64,000 nt of DNA, from the NCBI RefSeq assembly GCF_027497995.1, contig NZ_JAODBT010000004.1, positions 248,001-312,000 of the forward strand, read 5' to 3'. Each line of letters begins with the position of its first letter. Within the stretch, counting starts at the first letter, position 1. The DNA comes from Stenotrophomonas sp. Iso1 (GTDB taxonomy: Bacteria; Pseudomonadota; Gammaproteobacteria; Xanthomonadales; Xanthomonadaceae). Under the pieces are notes generated by a model. It made no database searches. It was not told the origin of the DNA and saw only the letters and a program-made list of their open reading frames with translations. Shown in pieces: positions 47,889-56,851 of this stretch. A program made the translations under genes and the position numbers.

Positions 47889-49808
47889 TTACTTCTTCGC
47901 GCTGAGAATCGGCGTCAGGTAATCGGTAGTGCCTTCGATGCGCTCCAGTACCGGGTAACGCAGGCCGCCGTGGTAATCGATGCTGAGCGTGCGGTACACG
48001 TCCATCTCTTTCACCAGCAGGCGAATCGACTGCTGGCCATCTTTGGCCGCGCGCACCGCTTCTTCCAGTTCGTCCGCGCTGTACTGCAGGTCGTTGACTG
48101 CCAGCACCTGCATGCCACTGCCAATGCCGGCGTTGAACGCAGCACTGTCCCAGCGCACTTCGCTCACGCGCCCGGCGCTGTCCAGCGCCATGCCCAGCGA
48201 GTAGATGAAGTTGGCGCCACGGCCTTTCATCATCGCCTTGTAGTAAGCGCTGGGCTTGTCCTTGTAGACCAGCTTCCAGCCAGCGGCTTCGATACCGCCG
48301 GTCAGGCCTTGCCTGCGCTCAACGCGATCACCCAGAAACTGCGCCCAATCACCGCTGGGCTGTACCTGCTCCAACGTCGCGGCGACATCCTCGAAGGTGT
48401 AGGTGTCCGGGCGTTCCCACTGGCCATCGTGCTGGCCGAAGAAGGCCTTGGCGAAATCATCCAGGCTGCGTTTGCCGCCGCTGAGTTTGCGGATGCGCAC
48501 ATCCGCCTCCAGCCACAGCATCTGGCCACCCTGGTAGTAGTCCTCGCTCATCTGGTAGCCGCGGTAGGGCTTGGGCTTGCGACGGGCGATGACCGGGTCG
48601 TTGGTGGTGTCGCCAAGCGAACGCCATTCCAGCCCCGGGCGGTTGTCAGCGTAGGTCGCTGCCACCAGCGCCAGTGCATCGCGTGAAGCATCCAGCGGAC
48701 GGATGCCGGAGCGTGCGGTCAGCACGTTGCCCCAATACTGGGTCTGCCCTTCGTACACCCACAGCAGGCTGCCCTGCATCGGCACGTTGTAGTTGAGCGT
48801 GGCCAGATCGGCCGGGCGACGGTACTTGCCGTCCCAGGAATGTGTGTACTCATGGCCGAGCAGGTCGCTGCTGCCGACCTTGGCATCCCAGCCGCTGAAG
48901 TAATCGCGGTCTTCGCTGTTTTCGCTGGAACGCTGGTGCTCCAGGCCGATGCCACCGAGCTGGTTGGTCACCGCGAACAGGAAGTCGTAATGGTCGTAGT
49001 GCTCGGCGCCAAACAGCTTGCGTGCCTGCGTGACCAGCGCGCGGTGCTGCTCGATATGCTCGGGTTTGGCTTCCAGATCCTTGGCGCGGTCAGCGAATAC
49101 GTTCAAGCGCACGGGGCGGGTACCCGCCGCGGCGAGATCAATGGTGCGGTGATAGCGCCCAGCGAATACCGGGGAATCCACCAGGATTTCCAGGTTGGTT
49201 GGCGCGTAGTGCACGGTGTCGCCGTCGCGGCGCGCCACGGTCAACGCGCTGGCCGCTTCCCAGCCTTGCGGGTAACGCGCACTGGCCTGGTAGGTGATGG
49301 CATGCGCTGCATGCCCGGCCGGGTACAACACCATCGCGTTCCACTGCAGGTTGAGCATGTTCGGTGTCATCACCGTGCGGCCCTGCGCCGAGTCGGTGGG
49401 ACTGAGGAACTGGTACTCCATGCGCAGCTCGGTCACGCCCTCGGGCACCTGCACGTTGAAGGTGTAAACGTCGAGCGGGTCGCGCATCCACTGCAGACGT
49501 TGGCCGTTGGCGGTGATGACCAGGCCGGCCAGTTTCTCGATCTGGCCGGTCGGCGAATGGCTGCCCGGCAACCAGGCCGGGTAATGGAAGCGCTGCAGTC
49601 CGCCGCGCACCGGTACCGTCTGCCGCACCTTGAACACCCGTTGCCCCAGGTCGGTGGCATCCACGTCCAGAACAAGGGTGCCCGGATACGCCGCTTCGCT
49701 GATCGTGACGCCGCGTGCGTCCACCTTCGGCACATCCGGTGCCGCGTTCGCCATGCCCATGGCAGTCATCAGTGCAAAACCCAGCACTGCAGGACGGAGT
49801 ACATGCAT
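47889..49808 (-). CDS. M61-family aminopeptidase with PDZ domain (second paralogue)
   Basis: 639 residues from the ATG at 49808 (MHVLRPAVLGFALMTAMGMA, signal ending ANAAP). A TTG two codons earlier is not needed. Same layout as the gene at 29925-31832: catalytic LGHEYTHSWDGKYRRP near 320, WLEADVRIRKLSGGKRSLDDF, and a C-terminal PDZ (SAAFNAGIGSGMQVLAVND). The sequence clearly differs from its paralogue, so the duplication is old or the two have separate substrates. Convergent with the secreted amidase. Confidence 0.92.
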   Translation of the reverse strand: MHVLRPAVLGFALMTAMGMANAAPDVPKVDARGVTISEAAYPGTLVLDVDATDLGQRVFKVRQTVPVRGGLQRFHYPAWLPGSHSPTGQIEKLAGLVITANGQRLQWMRDPLDVYTFNVQVPEGVTELRMEYQFLSPTDSAQGRTVMTPNMLNLQWNAMVLYPAGHAAHAITYQASARYPQGWEAASALTVARRDGDTVHYAPTNLEILVDSPVFAGRYHRTIDLAAAGTRPVRLNVFADRAKDLEAKPEHIEQHRALVTQARKLFGAEHYDHYDFLFAVTNQLGGIGLEHQRSSENSEDRDYFSGWDAKVGSSDLLGHEYTHSWDGKYRRPADLATLNYNVPMQGSLLWVYEGQTQYWGNVLTARSGIRPLDASRDALALVAATYADNRPGLEWRSLGDTTNDPVIARRKPKPYRGYQMSEDYYQGGQMLWLEADVRIRKLSGGKRSLDDFAKAFFGQHDGQWERPDTYTFEDVAATLEQVQPSGDWAQFLGDRVERRQGLTGGIEAAGWKLVYKDKPSAYYKAMMKGRGANFIYSLGMALDSAGRVSEVRWDSAAFNAGIGSGMQVLAVNDLQYSADELEEAVRAAKDGQQSIRLLVKEMDVYRTLSIDYHGGLRYPVLERIEGTTDYLTPILSAKK

Positions 49809-49902
49809 CACCAACCTCGTTTTTGTCAGAGAGGGCCATGATGCGCCGCCGCTGCGTGGCCTGACACGGGCCGTTAGGCATGGCTGTCGACCGATGTCGT
49901 GA

Positions 49903-50298
49903 TCAGCCGACCTCTTCCGTCAGCCTATCCTCGTCATCCATCGCGACACATGTGGCCTGGGGCAGTGGTTGGTCCTGCAAGGCCTGTGCGTAGCCAATCC
50001 CCCACTCGCGCATTGCCAACAGCACCGGCTGCAGTGTTTGACCCAACGCGGTCAACGCATAGTCCACACGCGGTGGTACTTCGGGATGGACGGTGCGGTG
50101 GACGATGCCTGCCTGCTCCAATTCGCGCAGTTGCAGCGTCAGCATGCGCTGGGTAACCGAAGGAATGGCCCGACTCAGTTCCATGAAGCGCTTCTTTCCA
50201 CCCAAAAGATGGAACAGCACGATCGGCTTCCATGTGCCTCCCATGACCGACAGCGTGGTCTCAACGGCACAACCGCTTTTATTGTTCAGTCGTCGCAT
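49903..50298 (-). CDS. HxlR-family transcriptional regulator
   Basis: 131-residue winged-helix regulator. The N-terminus CAVETTLSVMGGTWKPIVLF contains the conserved Cys (near residue 10) used as an electrophile or redox sensor in HypR/QorR-type members. RFMELSRAIPSVTQRMLTLQLREL is the recognition helix region. It diverges from a quinone-oxidoreductase-like gene, with a perfect palindrome between them, so it most likely represses that gene and itself. Confidence 0.92.
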   Translation of the reverse strand: MRRLNNKSGCAVETTLSVMGGTWKPIVLFHLLGGKKRFMELSRAIPSVTQRMLTLQLRELEQAGIVHRTVHPEVPPRVDYALTALGQTLQPVLLAMREWGIGYAQALQDQPLPQATCVAMDDEDRLTEEVG

Positions 50299-50367
50299 GC
50301 GTACCTGCCCAGAAATCGGTTGAATGAGCCATCCCAGACGCGAAGAGGTCGGCTCCGTTCTTTACTT

Positions 50368-50396
50368 ACATTTTTGATACTACAGTTCAAAAATGT
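50368..50396. promoter_or_regulatory. Palindromic operator for the HxlR regulator
   Basis: Perfect inverted repeat ACATTTTTGA - 9 bases - TCAAAAATGT in the 194-bp space between the divergent regulator and oxidoreductase genes. Strikingly AT-rich for this genome. It fits a dimeric winged-helix repressor. Confidence 0.8.
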
Positions 50397-50492
50397 GCGT
50401 TATCGCCATTTGGATACTTTACATGCAGGATGATCGCGGCGGTCGGCGGCACGATGGCAACCGGCTGCGCCCCCCTCGCCTAAAGGATCCGT

Positions 50493-51500
50493 ATGCAAGC
50501 CATTCAACTCCAACAACCCGGCGGCCTGGACCACCTGCACCTGGTCGAACTGCAAGCCCCCAGCGCTCCGGCAGCAGGCGAGATCCAGGTGCGCATCCAC
50601 GCCAGTTCGCTCAACTACCACGACCTGCTGGTGGTAACCGGCGCCTCCCCAACCGCTGACAAACGCATCCCGATGGCGGACGGTGCCGGCATCGTCACCG
50701 CCGTGGGTGAGGCGGTGACCGAATTCGCCGTGGGCGATGCCGTGGTGGCCTGCTTCTTCCCCGGATGGCAAGCAGGTCGTGCGTTGCCCGTCGGCTTTGG
50801 CAGCGTGCCCGGGGACGGCGTGGACGGCTTTGCCCGCGAATACGTCACCGTGTCGGCCAACGCCTTTACCCACGCCCCCAAGGGCTACAGCCATGAAGAG
50901 GCTTCCACGCTGACCACGGCGGGCCTTACCGCTTGGCGGGCCTTGGTGGTGGATGCCGGCATCCGCGCAGGCGATACCGTTCTGGTGCTGGGCACCGGCG
51001 GGGTGTCCATCTTTGCCTTGCAGTTGGCCAAGTCCATGGGCGCACGCGTGATTGCCACCACCTCCAGCGACGCGAAGCAGCAGCGTCTGTTGGCGCTGGG
51101 AGCCGATACCGTCATCAATTACAAAGAGCAGCCGGAATGGGGCGACGCGGTGCTGGCCGCCACCGGCGGACGCGGGGCCGACATCGTGGTCGAAGTGGGC
51201 GGGGCCGGCACACTGCCGCAGTCCATTCGCGCCTGCGCGGCCGGCGGCCATATTGCGTTGATCGGCGTGCTCACCGGTTTTTCGGGCGATGTGCCCACCA
51301 CGGAAATGATGATCAAGCACCAGACCCTCAAGGGCCTGGTAGTGGGCAGCCGTGAGCAGCAGCAGGATCTGGTGCGGGCACTGGATACCTTCAGCTGGCG
51401 CCCGGTGATCGACAGCCGTTACCCGCTGGCACAGATTGCGGACGCCTTTTCCCGGCAGCAGGCCGGCAAACACTTCGGCAAGATCTGCCTGCACTACTGA
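50493..51500 (+). CDS. Zinc-independent MDR oxidoreductase, quinone-reductase-like
   Basis: 335 residues, medium-chain dehydrogenase/reductase fold. NAD(P) site: GDTVLVLGTGGVSIFALQLA. The catalytic and structural zinc Cys/His of alcohol dehydrogenases are missing (SSLNYHDLLVV; PMADGAGIV in place of GHEGAG), pointing to a quinone or enal reductase rather than a true alcohol dehydrogenase. Control by the divergent HxlR protein suggests induction by quinones or other electrophiles. Confidence 0.88.
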   Translation: MQAIQLQQPGGLDHLHLVELQAPSAPAAGEIQVRIHASSLNYHDLLVVTGASPTADKRIPMADGAGIVTAVGEAVTEFAVGDAVVACFFPGWQAGRALPVGFGSVPGDGVDGFAREYVTVSANAFTHAPKGYSHEEASTLTTAGLTAWRALVVDAGIRAGDTVLVLGTGGVSIFALQLAKSMGARVIATTSSDAKQQRLLALGADTVINYKEQPEWGDAVLAATGGRGADIVVEVGGAGTLPQSIRACAAGGHIALIGVLTGFSGDVPTTEMMIKHQTLKGLVVGSREQQQDLVRALDTFSWRPVIDSRYPLAQIADAFSRQQAGKHFGKICLHY

Positions 51501-51572
51501 GCGCACGGATCGCAAAGACCGTGAGCTGTGGGCCTTCGCCGCCGATCACCGGCCGGCCCATTTCCATCACGA

Positions 51573-51597
51573 CGCGGGGCACATGCAATGCCCCGCG
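51573..51597. terminator. Hairpin between convergent oxidoreductase and LysR genes
   Basis: CGCGGGGCA / TGCCCCGCG, 9-bp perfect stem, 7-base loop, in the 103-bp gap. No T-run on either side. Confidence 0.5.
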
Positions 51598-51603
51598 CCG
51601 CGC

Positions 51604-52509
51604 CTACGATTCGTCCAACGCAGCAAAGCTTGTGGCCAGGTGATCGATGAACAGTCGCACCGATGGCAGCAGGCCGCGGCGCGACGGGAACACGGCGTGG
51701 ATGATTTCCTTCGGCGGCGCCCATTCCGGTGCCACGTGTTTCAAGCGGCCATCGTCCAGTGCTTCGCGCACGATCATCGTCGGCAACTGCGCCACGCCCA
51801 CGCCGGCCAGTGCGGCCTCGTGCAGCACCATCATGCCGCGCGTGATCAGACGCGGATGGTGAGGTACTTCGGCGGTGGCGCCATTCGGGCCCACCAGCCG
51901 CCACACGTGCTCACCCTGCGGCACGCCCAGCGCCAGGCTGGGCAGCATGTGCAGGTCGGCGGGGCCATGCGCCATGCCGCAGCGTTCCAACAAAGCGGGT
52001 GCGGCCACCAGGCACTGCGTGCGTTCGGCCAACACCTTCAGCACCAGCTCGCTGTCTTCCAGCGGCGGCGGGCGCACGCGGATGGCGAGGTCGAAGCCTT
52101 CGGCGATCACATCGATGCGGCGGTTGGTGGCTTCCAGGTGCACCTGCACTTCGGGGCAGCGCGCCATGAAGTCGGCCACCATCGTCGCCACGCGGAAATC
52201 CAGCAGCATCGTCGGGCAGCTCAGCCGCACCACGCCGCGCGGCGCGGAGCGGGTCATCTCGATGGACTCGGCAGCCGCTTCGGCTTCCACCAGCATCGCG
52301 CGGCAGTGGGCATAGAAGGTCTGGCCCACGTCGGTTACCGAAAAGTGCCGGGTGGAACGCTGGATCAGGCGCACGCCCAAACGCTCCTCCAGCAGCGCGA
52401 TGCGCCGGCTCAACTTGGATTTGGGCTCGCCCAGCGCGCGCCCGGCCGGGGCGAAACCGCCGTGCTCGACCACCTTGGCGAAGTAGTACAGGTCGTTCAG
52501 GTCCTGCAT
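51604..52509 (-). CDS. LysR-family transcriptional regulator
   Basis: 301 residues from MQDLNDLYYFAKVVEHGGF at 52509, chosen because GGGGTG lies upstream; a GTG at 52530 is less likely. The N-terminal helix-turn-helix is followed by the usual substrate-binding domain (APRGVVRLSCPTMLLDF). It diverges from the pirin gene by 126 bases. A LysR gene divergent from pirin and isochorismatase-like genes is a recurring proteobacterial arrangement, so it likely controls them. Confidence 0.92.
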   Translation of the reverse strand: MQDLNDLYYFAKVVEHGGFAPAGRALGEPKSKLSRRIALLEERLGVRLIQRSTRHFSVTDVGQTFYAHCRAMLVEAEAAAESIEMTRSAPRGVVRLSCPTMLLDFRVATMVADFMARCPEVQVHLEATNRRIDVIAEGFDLAIRVRPPPLEDSELVLKVLAERTQCLVAAPALLERCGMAHGPADLHMLPSLALGVPQGEHVWRLVGPNGATAEVPHHPRLITRGMMVLHEAALAGVGVAQLPTMIVREALDDGRLKHVAPEWAPPKEIIHAVFPSRRGLLPSVRLFIDHLATSFAALDES

Positions 52510-52635
52510 CGAGGTCACCCCATCGTTCACCAGATAGGACTATGAGACCACTTTTTGCCGTCTACCGGGCGCAGTGTTCCAAACCTATCTTTGCTCCAAC
52601 GAAAGGCGCAGCCGCGCCGCCAACGGAGCAGAAAC

Positions 52636-53502
52636 ATGAAGAAGATCAGTGGCCTCTATAGCGCACCCCGCCCGCATTGGGTCGGCGACGGCTTTCCGGT
52701 CCGTTCGCTGTTCTCCTACAACACGCACGGCCGTCAGCTGAGCCCATTCCTGCTGCTGGACCATGCCGGCCCCGCCGAGTTCACCCCGACCGACACCCCG
52801 CGTGGCGTCGGCCAGCATCCGCACCGTGGCTTCGAGACAGTGACCATCGTCTATGAGGGCGAAGTGGCCCACCGCGATTCCACCGGCGCTGGCGGCGAGA
52901 TCGGCCCGGGCGACGTGCAGTGGATGACCGCCGCCTCCGGCATCCTGCATGAGGAATTCCACTCCGAAGCCTTCACCCAGCGCGGTGGCAAGCTGGAGAT
53001 GGTGCAGCTGTGGGTGAACCTGCCGGCCAAGGACAAGATGTCCGCACCGGGTTACCAGAACATCAGCAACGCCGACATCCCGGTCGTCCAACTGCCTGAT
53101 GGCGCCGGCAAGGTCCGCGTGATTGCCGGTGAGTTCGGTGGCCAGCGTGGCCCGGCCCGCACCCACACACCGATGGATGTCTGGGACCTGCGCCTGCAGC
53201 GCGATCACCACACCACGCTGGACTTCGCCGAAGGCAACACCGTGGCGATGGTGGTGCTGCACGGCACGGTGTTGTTCAACGGCAGCCAGGTGGCGCGAGA
53301 AGGCCAGATGGTGCTGTTTGACCGCACTGCCGGCGAGGTGGAACTGGAAGCCAACACCGACGCCACCGTGCTGGTCCTGGCGGGCGAGCCGATTGATGAG
53401 CCCATCGCCGGCTATGGCCCGTTCGTGATGAACACGCAGGACGAAATCCGTCAGGCGATGGAGGACTTCAACTCCGGACGCTTCGGCCAGATCACCGCCT
53501 GA
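52636..53502 (+). CDS. Pirin-family protein
   Basis: 288-residue bicupin, usual pirin length. The N-terminal metal site is visible in GQHPHRGFETVTIVYEGEV and ASGILHEEFH. Some pirins act as quercetin dioxygenases or redox sensors; others modulate metabolic enzymes. Start MKKISGLYSAP at 52636 has CGGAG upstream. Likely controlled by the divergent LysR protein and cotranscribed with the next genes, although a hairpin follows it. Confidence 0.93.
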   Translation: MKKISGLYSAPRPHWVGDGFPVRSLFSYNTHGRQLSPFLLLDHAGPAEFTPTDTPRGVGQHPHRGFETVTIVYEGEVAHRDSTGAGGEIGPGDVQWMTAASGILHEEFHSEAFTQRGGKLEMVQLWVNLPAKDKMSAPGYQNISNADIPVVQLPDGAGKVRVIAGEFGGQRGPARTHTPMDVWDLRLQRDHHTTLDFAEGNTVAMVVLHGTVLFNGSQVAREGQMVLFDRTAGEVELEANTDATVLVLAGEPIDEPIAGYGPFVMNTQDEIRQAMEDFNSGRFGQITA

Positions 53503-53510
53503 TTCCCCGC

Positions 53511-53532
53511 GACCGGGCGTTATCGCCCGGTC
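53511..53532. terminator. Hairpin after pirin gene
   Basis: GACCGGGCG-TTAT-CGCCCGGTC, perfect 9-bp stem eight bases after the stop. Followed by ATT only, so partial termination or transcript protection. Confidence 0.6.
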
Positions 53533-53601
53533 ATTCCGCTGTCGCGTCCGCATAACTCCCGCAGCGCGATGTTGCTGCTCAGTTCTCAAGAGATCACGCC
53601 G

Positions 53602-54291
53602 ATGAATGCCTTCCCGTACGCCGCAAATTTCAATGGTGCAAAGCCGGTAATCGATCCGGACAACGTCGCCATGCTGCTGATCGACCACCAGAGCGGCCTG
53701 TTCCAGACCGTGCATGACATGCCGTTCACCACGCTGCGCCGGCTCGCCTCGACACTCGCGAAAATCGCCACGCTGGCGAAGATTCCGGTCATTACCACCG
53801 CCTCTGTGCCGCAGGGTCCGAATGGCCCGCTGATTCCGGAAATCCACCAGAACGCACCCCACGCCAAATACGTGCCGCGCAAGGGTGAGATCAACGCCTG
53901 GGACAACCCTGATTTCGTGCAGGCCGTGAAGGACACGGGCAAGAAGCAGCTGATCATCGCCGGCACCATCACCAGCGTGTGCATGGCATTCCCATCGATC
54001 GCTGCGGTGGCTGATGGCTATCAGGTGTTCGCGGTGATTGATGCCTCCGGCACCTATTCCAAACAGGCGCAGGAAGTGACGCTGGCGCGGATGATGCAGG
54101 CCGGTGTGGTGGTGATCGACGTCGCTGCCGTGGCCTCGGAACTGCAGAAGACCTGGAACCGCGAAGACGCAGCCGAGTGGGCGCAGGCCTACACGCAGAT
54201 TTTCCCGAACTACCAGTTGCTGATCGAGAGCTACACCAAGGCACAGGAAGTCGTGCAGAACCACGAACCGCTCGACTCACAACGCAGCTGA
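53602..54291 (+). CDS. Isochorismatase-family cysteine hydrolase (YcaC-like)
   Basis: 229 residues from MNAFPYAANF at 53602; the frame is open 11 codons earlier, without benefit. The cysteine-hydrolase triad is visible: Asp in AMLLIDHQSGLF, Lys in YVPRKGEINAWDN, and nucleophile Cys in AGTITSVCMAFPS. The preceding AINAWD-type region is typical of YcaC. The substrate is unknown. Lies between pirin and a second hydrolase of the same superfamily. Confidence 0.88.
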   Translation: MNAFPYAANFNGAKPVIDPDNVAMLLIDHQSGLFQTVHDMPFTTLRRLASTLAKIATLAKIPVITTASVPQGPNGPLIPEIHQNAPHAKYVPRKGEINAWDNPDFVQAVKDTGKKQLIIAGTITSVCMAFPSIAAVADGYQVFAVIDASGTYSKQAQEVTLARMMQAGVVVIDVAAVASELQKTWNREDAAEWAQAYTQIFPNYQLLIESYTKAQEVVQNHEPLDSQRS

Positions 54292-54339
54292 GTACAGGAG
54301 CACCGCCCTGCCATTGCCGCAGGCCGGCGCGGCTTGACC

Positions 54340-54360
54340 GGGCAACCCGCACGGTTGCCC
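54340..54360. repeat. Hairpin between the two hydrolase genes
   Basis: GGGCAACC-CGCAC-GGTTGCCC, perfect 8-bp stem without T-run, 36 bases before the second hydrolase start. Confidence 0.5.
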
Positions 54361-54395
54361 ACCGCTGAAACACACCCCACCCGAGGAGCCACACT

Positions 54396-55037
54396 ATGAC
54401 CAGTGAAACCAGACGCGATCCCATCAAAGACGACCTGCTGACCCCGGAAAACGCAGCGCTGATCGTCATCGACTACCAGCCCGTGCAGGTGAACTCCATC
54501 GCCTCGATGGACCGCCAGCTGCTGGTCAACCACATCGTCGGCGTTGCCAAGGCCGCAAAGGTCTACGGGCTGCCGATCGTGCACTCCACCGTCAACGTAA
54601 AGACCGGCTTGAACAAGCCGCCGATCCCGCAGCTGCGCAAGGTGTTGAAGGACGAACCCACCTACGACCGCACCACCATCAACTCGTGGGAAGACGTGGA
54701 ATTCCGCAAGGCCGTGGAAGCCACCGGCCGCAAGAAGCTGATCATGACCGCGCTGTGGACCGAAGCCTGCCTCACCTTCCCCGCGCTGGATGCGTTGCGC
54801 GAAGGTTACGAGGTGTACGTGCCGGTGGATGCCGTTGGCGGCACGTCATTGGCCGCCCACGATGCCGCGCTGCGCCGCATCGAACAGGCCGGCGCAAAGC
54901 TGATCAGCGTGCCGCAGCTTTTCTGCGAACTGCAGCGCGACTGGAACCGCGCCGACACCGCGAAGCAATTCATGGAGCTGTTCATCACCACCGGCGGCAC
55001 GGCGGGCATTCAGTTCTCCTACGACGCTACGGAGTAA
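54396..55037 (+). CDS. Isochorismatase-family cysteine hydrolase (second)
   Basis: 213 residues with CGAGGAG upstream of the ATG. Asp in ALIVIDYQPVQV and Cys in TALWTEACLTFP correspond to the hydrolase triad. The Lys region (DRTTINSWEDVEF) differs from the neighbour's RKGEINAWDN, so the two probably have different substrates. Followed by a clear terminator that closes the LysR-pirin-hydrolase module. Confidence 0.87.
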   Translation: MTSETRRDPIKDDLLTPENAALIVIDYQPVQVNSIASMDRQLLVNHIVGVAKAAKVYGLPIVHSTVNVKTGLNKPPIPQLRKVLKDEPTYDRTTINSWEDVEFRKAVEATGRKKLIMTALWTEACLTFPALDALREGYEVYVPVDAVGGTSLAAHDAALRRIEQAGAKLISVPQLFCELQRDWNRADTAKQFMELFITTGGTAGIQFSYDATE

Positions 55038-55090
55038 CGCCAGCGCGGTTGAAGCACTGAGACCAGCAGCGTCATCGCCAACGGTCTAGC

Positions 55091-55130
55091 CACCGCTCCC
55101 GTCGCCTGAGGCGAAAGGGAGCGGTGTTTT
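55091..55130 (+). terminator. Rho-independent terminator closing the pirin module
   Basis: CACCGCTCCC / GGGAGCGGTG (10 bp, perfect) enclosing a second stem TCGCC-TGA-GGCGA, then TTTT. Confidence 0.9.
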
Positions 55131-55265
55131 ATGGGGAGTGCTGGAAAAAAGTGCCTTCCGAGCCCAATTCAGCCCCCCACAAACCCCGCACTATCCGAAG
55201 GTCCAGTTCCGCCAGCCACCGTCACCGCGTTACCGTCGGGCGGTAGTTTCCTCTCGGTAGTCACC

Positions 55266-56687
55266 ATGCACACTTCCACCCAAGACACCGCGTCAGCGCG
55301 TTTCGCCATCCGCTGCGCGCAGTTCGCTGAACGTTGGTTCCCCGATTCCTGGGTGTTCGCCGCCCTCGCCCTTGCCGCCGTAAGCCTCGCTGCATTGTCG
55401 ATCGGCGCGGCACCCACCGACACCGCCAAGGCCTTCGGTGACGGCTTCTGGAGCCTGATTCCCTTCACCATGCAGATGGCCTTCGTGGTCATCGGCGGCT
55501 ACGTGGTGGCCTCGTCCGGCCCAGCCTCACGCCTGATCGACCGGCTCGCGCGGGTGCCCCGCAACGGCCGCACGGCGGTCGCCCTGGTAGCCATCGTCTC
55601 GATGCTGGCTTCGCTGCTGAATTGGGGCCTGAGCCTGGTGTTCGCGGGCCTGCTGGTGCGCGCCCTCGCCCGCCGTACCGAATTGAAGATGGACTACCGC
55701 GCCGCCGGTGCCGCCGGTTACCTCGGCCTGGGCGCGGTGTGGGCGCTGGGCCTGTCGTCGTCGGCCGCGCAGCTGCAGGCCAATCCGGCCAGCCTACCGC
55801 CGTCGATCCTGTCGATCACCGGCGTCATCCCGTTCACCGAAACCATCTTCCTGTGGCAATCCGGCGTGCTGCTGGCTGCGCTGGTGCTGGTGTCGTTGCT
55901 GATCTCGTACGTCACCGCGCCCAATGCCAGCTCCGCACGTGGCGCTGCCGACTGCGGCGTGGATGTGACGCTCGACATTGCACCACCCAAAGCCAAGCCC
56001 ACGCGTCCCGGCGAATGGCTGGAACACAGCCCGCTGTTGATTCTGTTGTTGGTGGTGTTGGCCGCCGGCTGGCTGGTGCATGAGTTCTCGACCAAGCCGG
56101 CCATCCAGGCCATCTCTGGTTTGAACACCTACAACCTGCTGTTCCTGATGCTCGGCGCGCTGCTGCACTGGCGCCCGCGCAACTTCCTGGATGCGGTGGC
56201 GCGCGCGGTGCCGTCCACCACCGGCGTGCTGATCCAGTTCCCGCTGTACGGCTCCATCGCGGCCATCATGACCACGGTCAACGGCAGCGATGGCCACAGC
56301 GTCGCGCACATCATCTCCACCGCCTTCACCCAGATCGCCAGCCACGACACCTACGCGCTGCTGATGGGCAGCTACTCGGCGGTGCTGGGCTTCTTCATTC
56401 CCTCCGGTGGTGGCAAGTGGATCATCGAAGCCCCGTATGTGATGCAGGTGGCCAATGACCTGCAATACCACCTGGGCTGGTCGGTACAGATCTACAACGC
56501 CGCCGAGGCGCTGCCCAATCTGATCAACCCGTTCTACATGCTGCCGCTGCTGGGCGTGCTGGGCCTGAAGGCACGTGACCTGATCGGCTTCACTTTCGTG
56601 CAGCTGCTGGTACACATTCCGTTGGTGTTGATATTGCTATGGGCCTTGGGCGCGACGCTGGCGTATGTCCCGCCGGTAATGCCGTGA
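55266..56687 (+). CDS. Short-chain fatty acid transporter (AtoE family)
   Basis: 473 residues from MHTSTQDTASARF at 55266; the 45 codons upstream read through the leader and are not believed. Around twelve hydrophobic segments. Family marks are WSLIPFTMQMAFVVIGGYVVA, SLLNWGLSLVFAGLLVR and FFIPSGGGKWIIEAPYV. AtoE-type carriers import acetoacetate, butyrate or similar acids. No other ato genes are near. Confidence 0.9.
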   Translation: MHTSTQDTASARFAIRCAQFAERWFPDSWVFAALALAAVSLAALSIGAAPTDTAKAFGDGFWSLIPFTMQMAFVVIGGYVVASSGPASRLIDRLARVPRNGRTAVALVAIVSMLASLLNWGLSLVFAGLLVRALARRTELKMDYRAAGAAGYLGLGAVWALGLSSSAAQLQANPASLPPSILSITGVIPFTETIFLWQSGVLLAALVLVSLLISYVTAPNASSARGAADCGVDVTLDIAPPKAKPTRPGEWLEHSPLLILLLVVLAAGWLVHEFSTKPAIQAISGLNTYNLLFLMLGALLHWRPRNFLDAVARAVPSTTGVLIQFPLYGSIAAIMTTVNGSDGHSVAHIISTAFTQIASHDTYALLMGSYSAVLGFFIPSGGGKWIIEAPYVMQVANDLQYHLGWSVQIYNAAEALPNLINPFYMLPLLGVLGLKARDLIGFTFVQLLVHIPLVLILLWALGATLAYVPPVMP

Positions 56688-56715
56688 CTTCCGCTTAGCT
56701 CAGAACGTTTGCTTG

Positions 56716-56744
56716 AGCCCCTCTCCCGCAAACGGGGAGGGGCT
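56716..56744. repeat. Intergenic palindrome after the AtoE-like gene
   Basis: AGCCCCTCTCCCG-CAAA-CGGGGAGGGGCT, imperfect stem of 12 pairs, related to the CCCCTCTCCCG family at 3593 and 37582. No T-run. Confidence 0.65.
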
Positions 56745-56851
56745 ACGGCGAACGAACAGCCCTTCGTAGAAGGACCAATGGCGTTGCCATTCACCCGGGC
56801 AATCCCGCCACGTCATCGCTGCGCAAGAACCCTGCGTCAGGGCGTTGTGAT

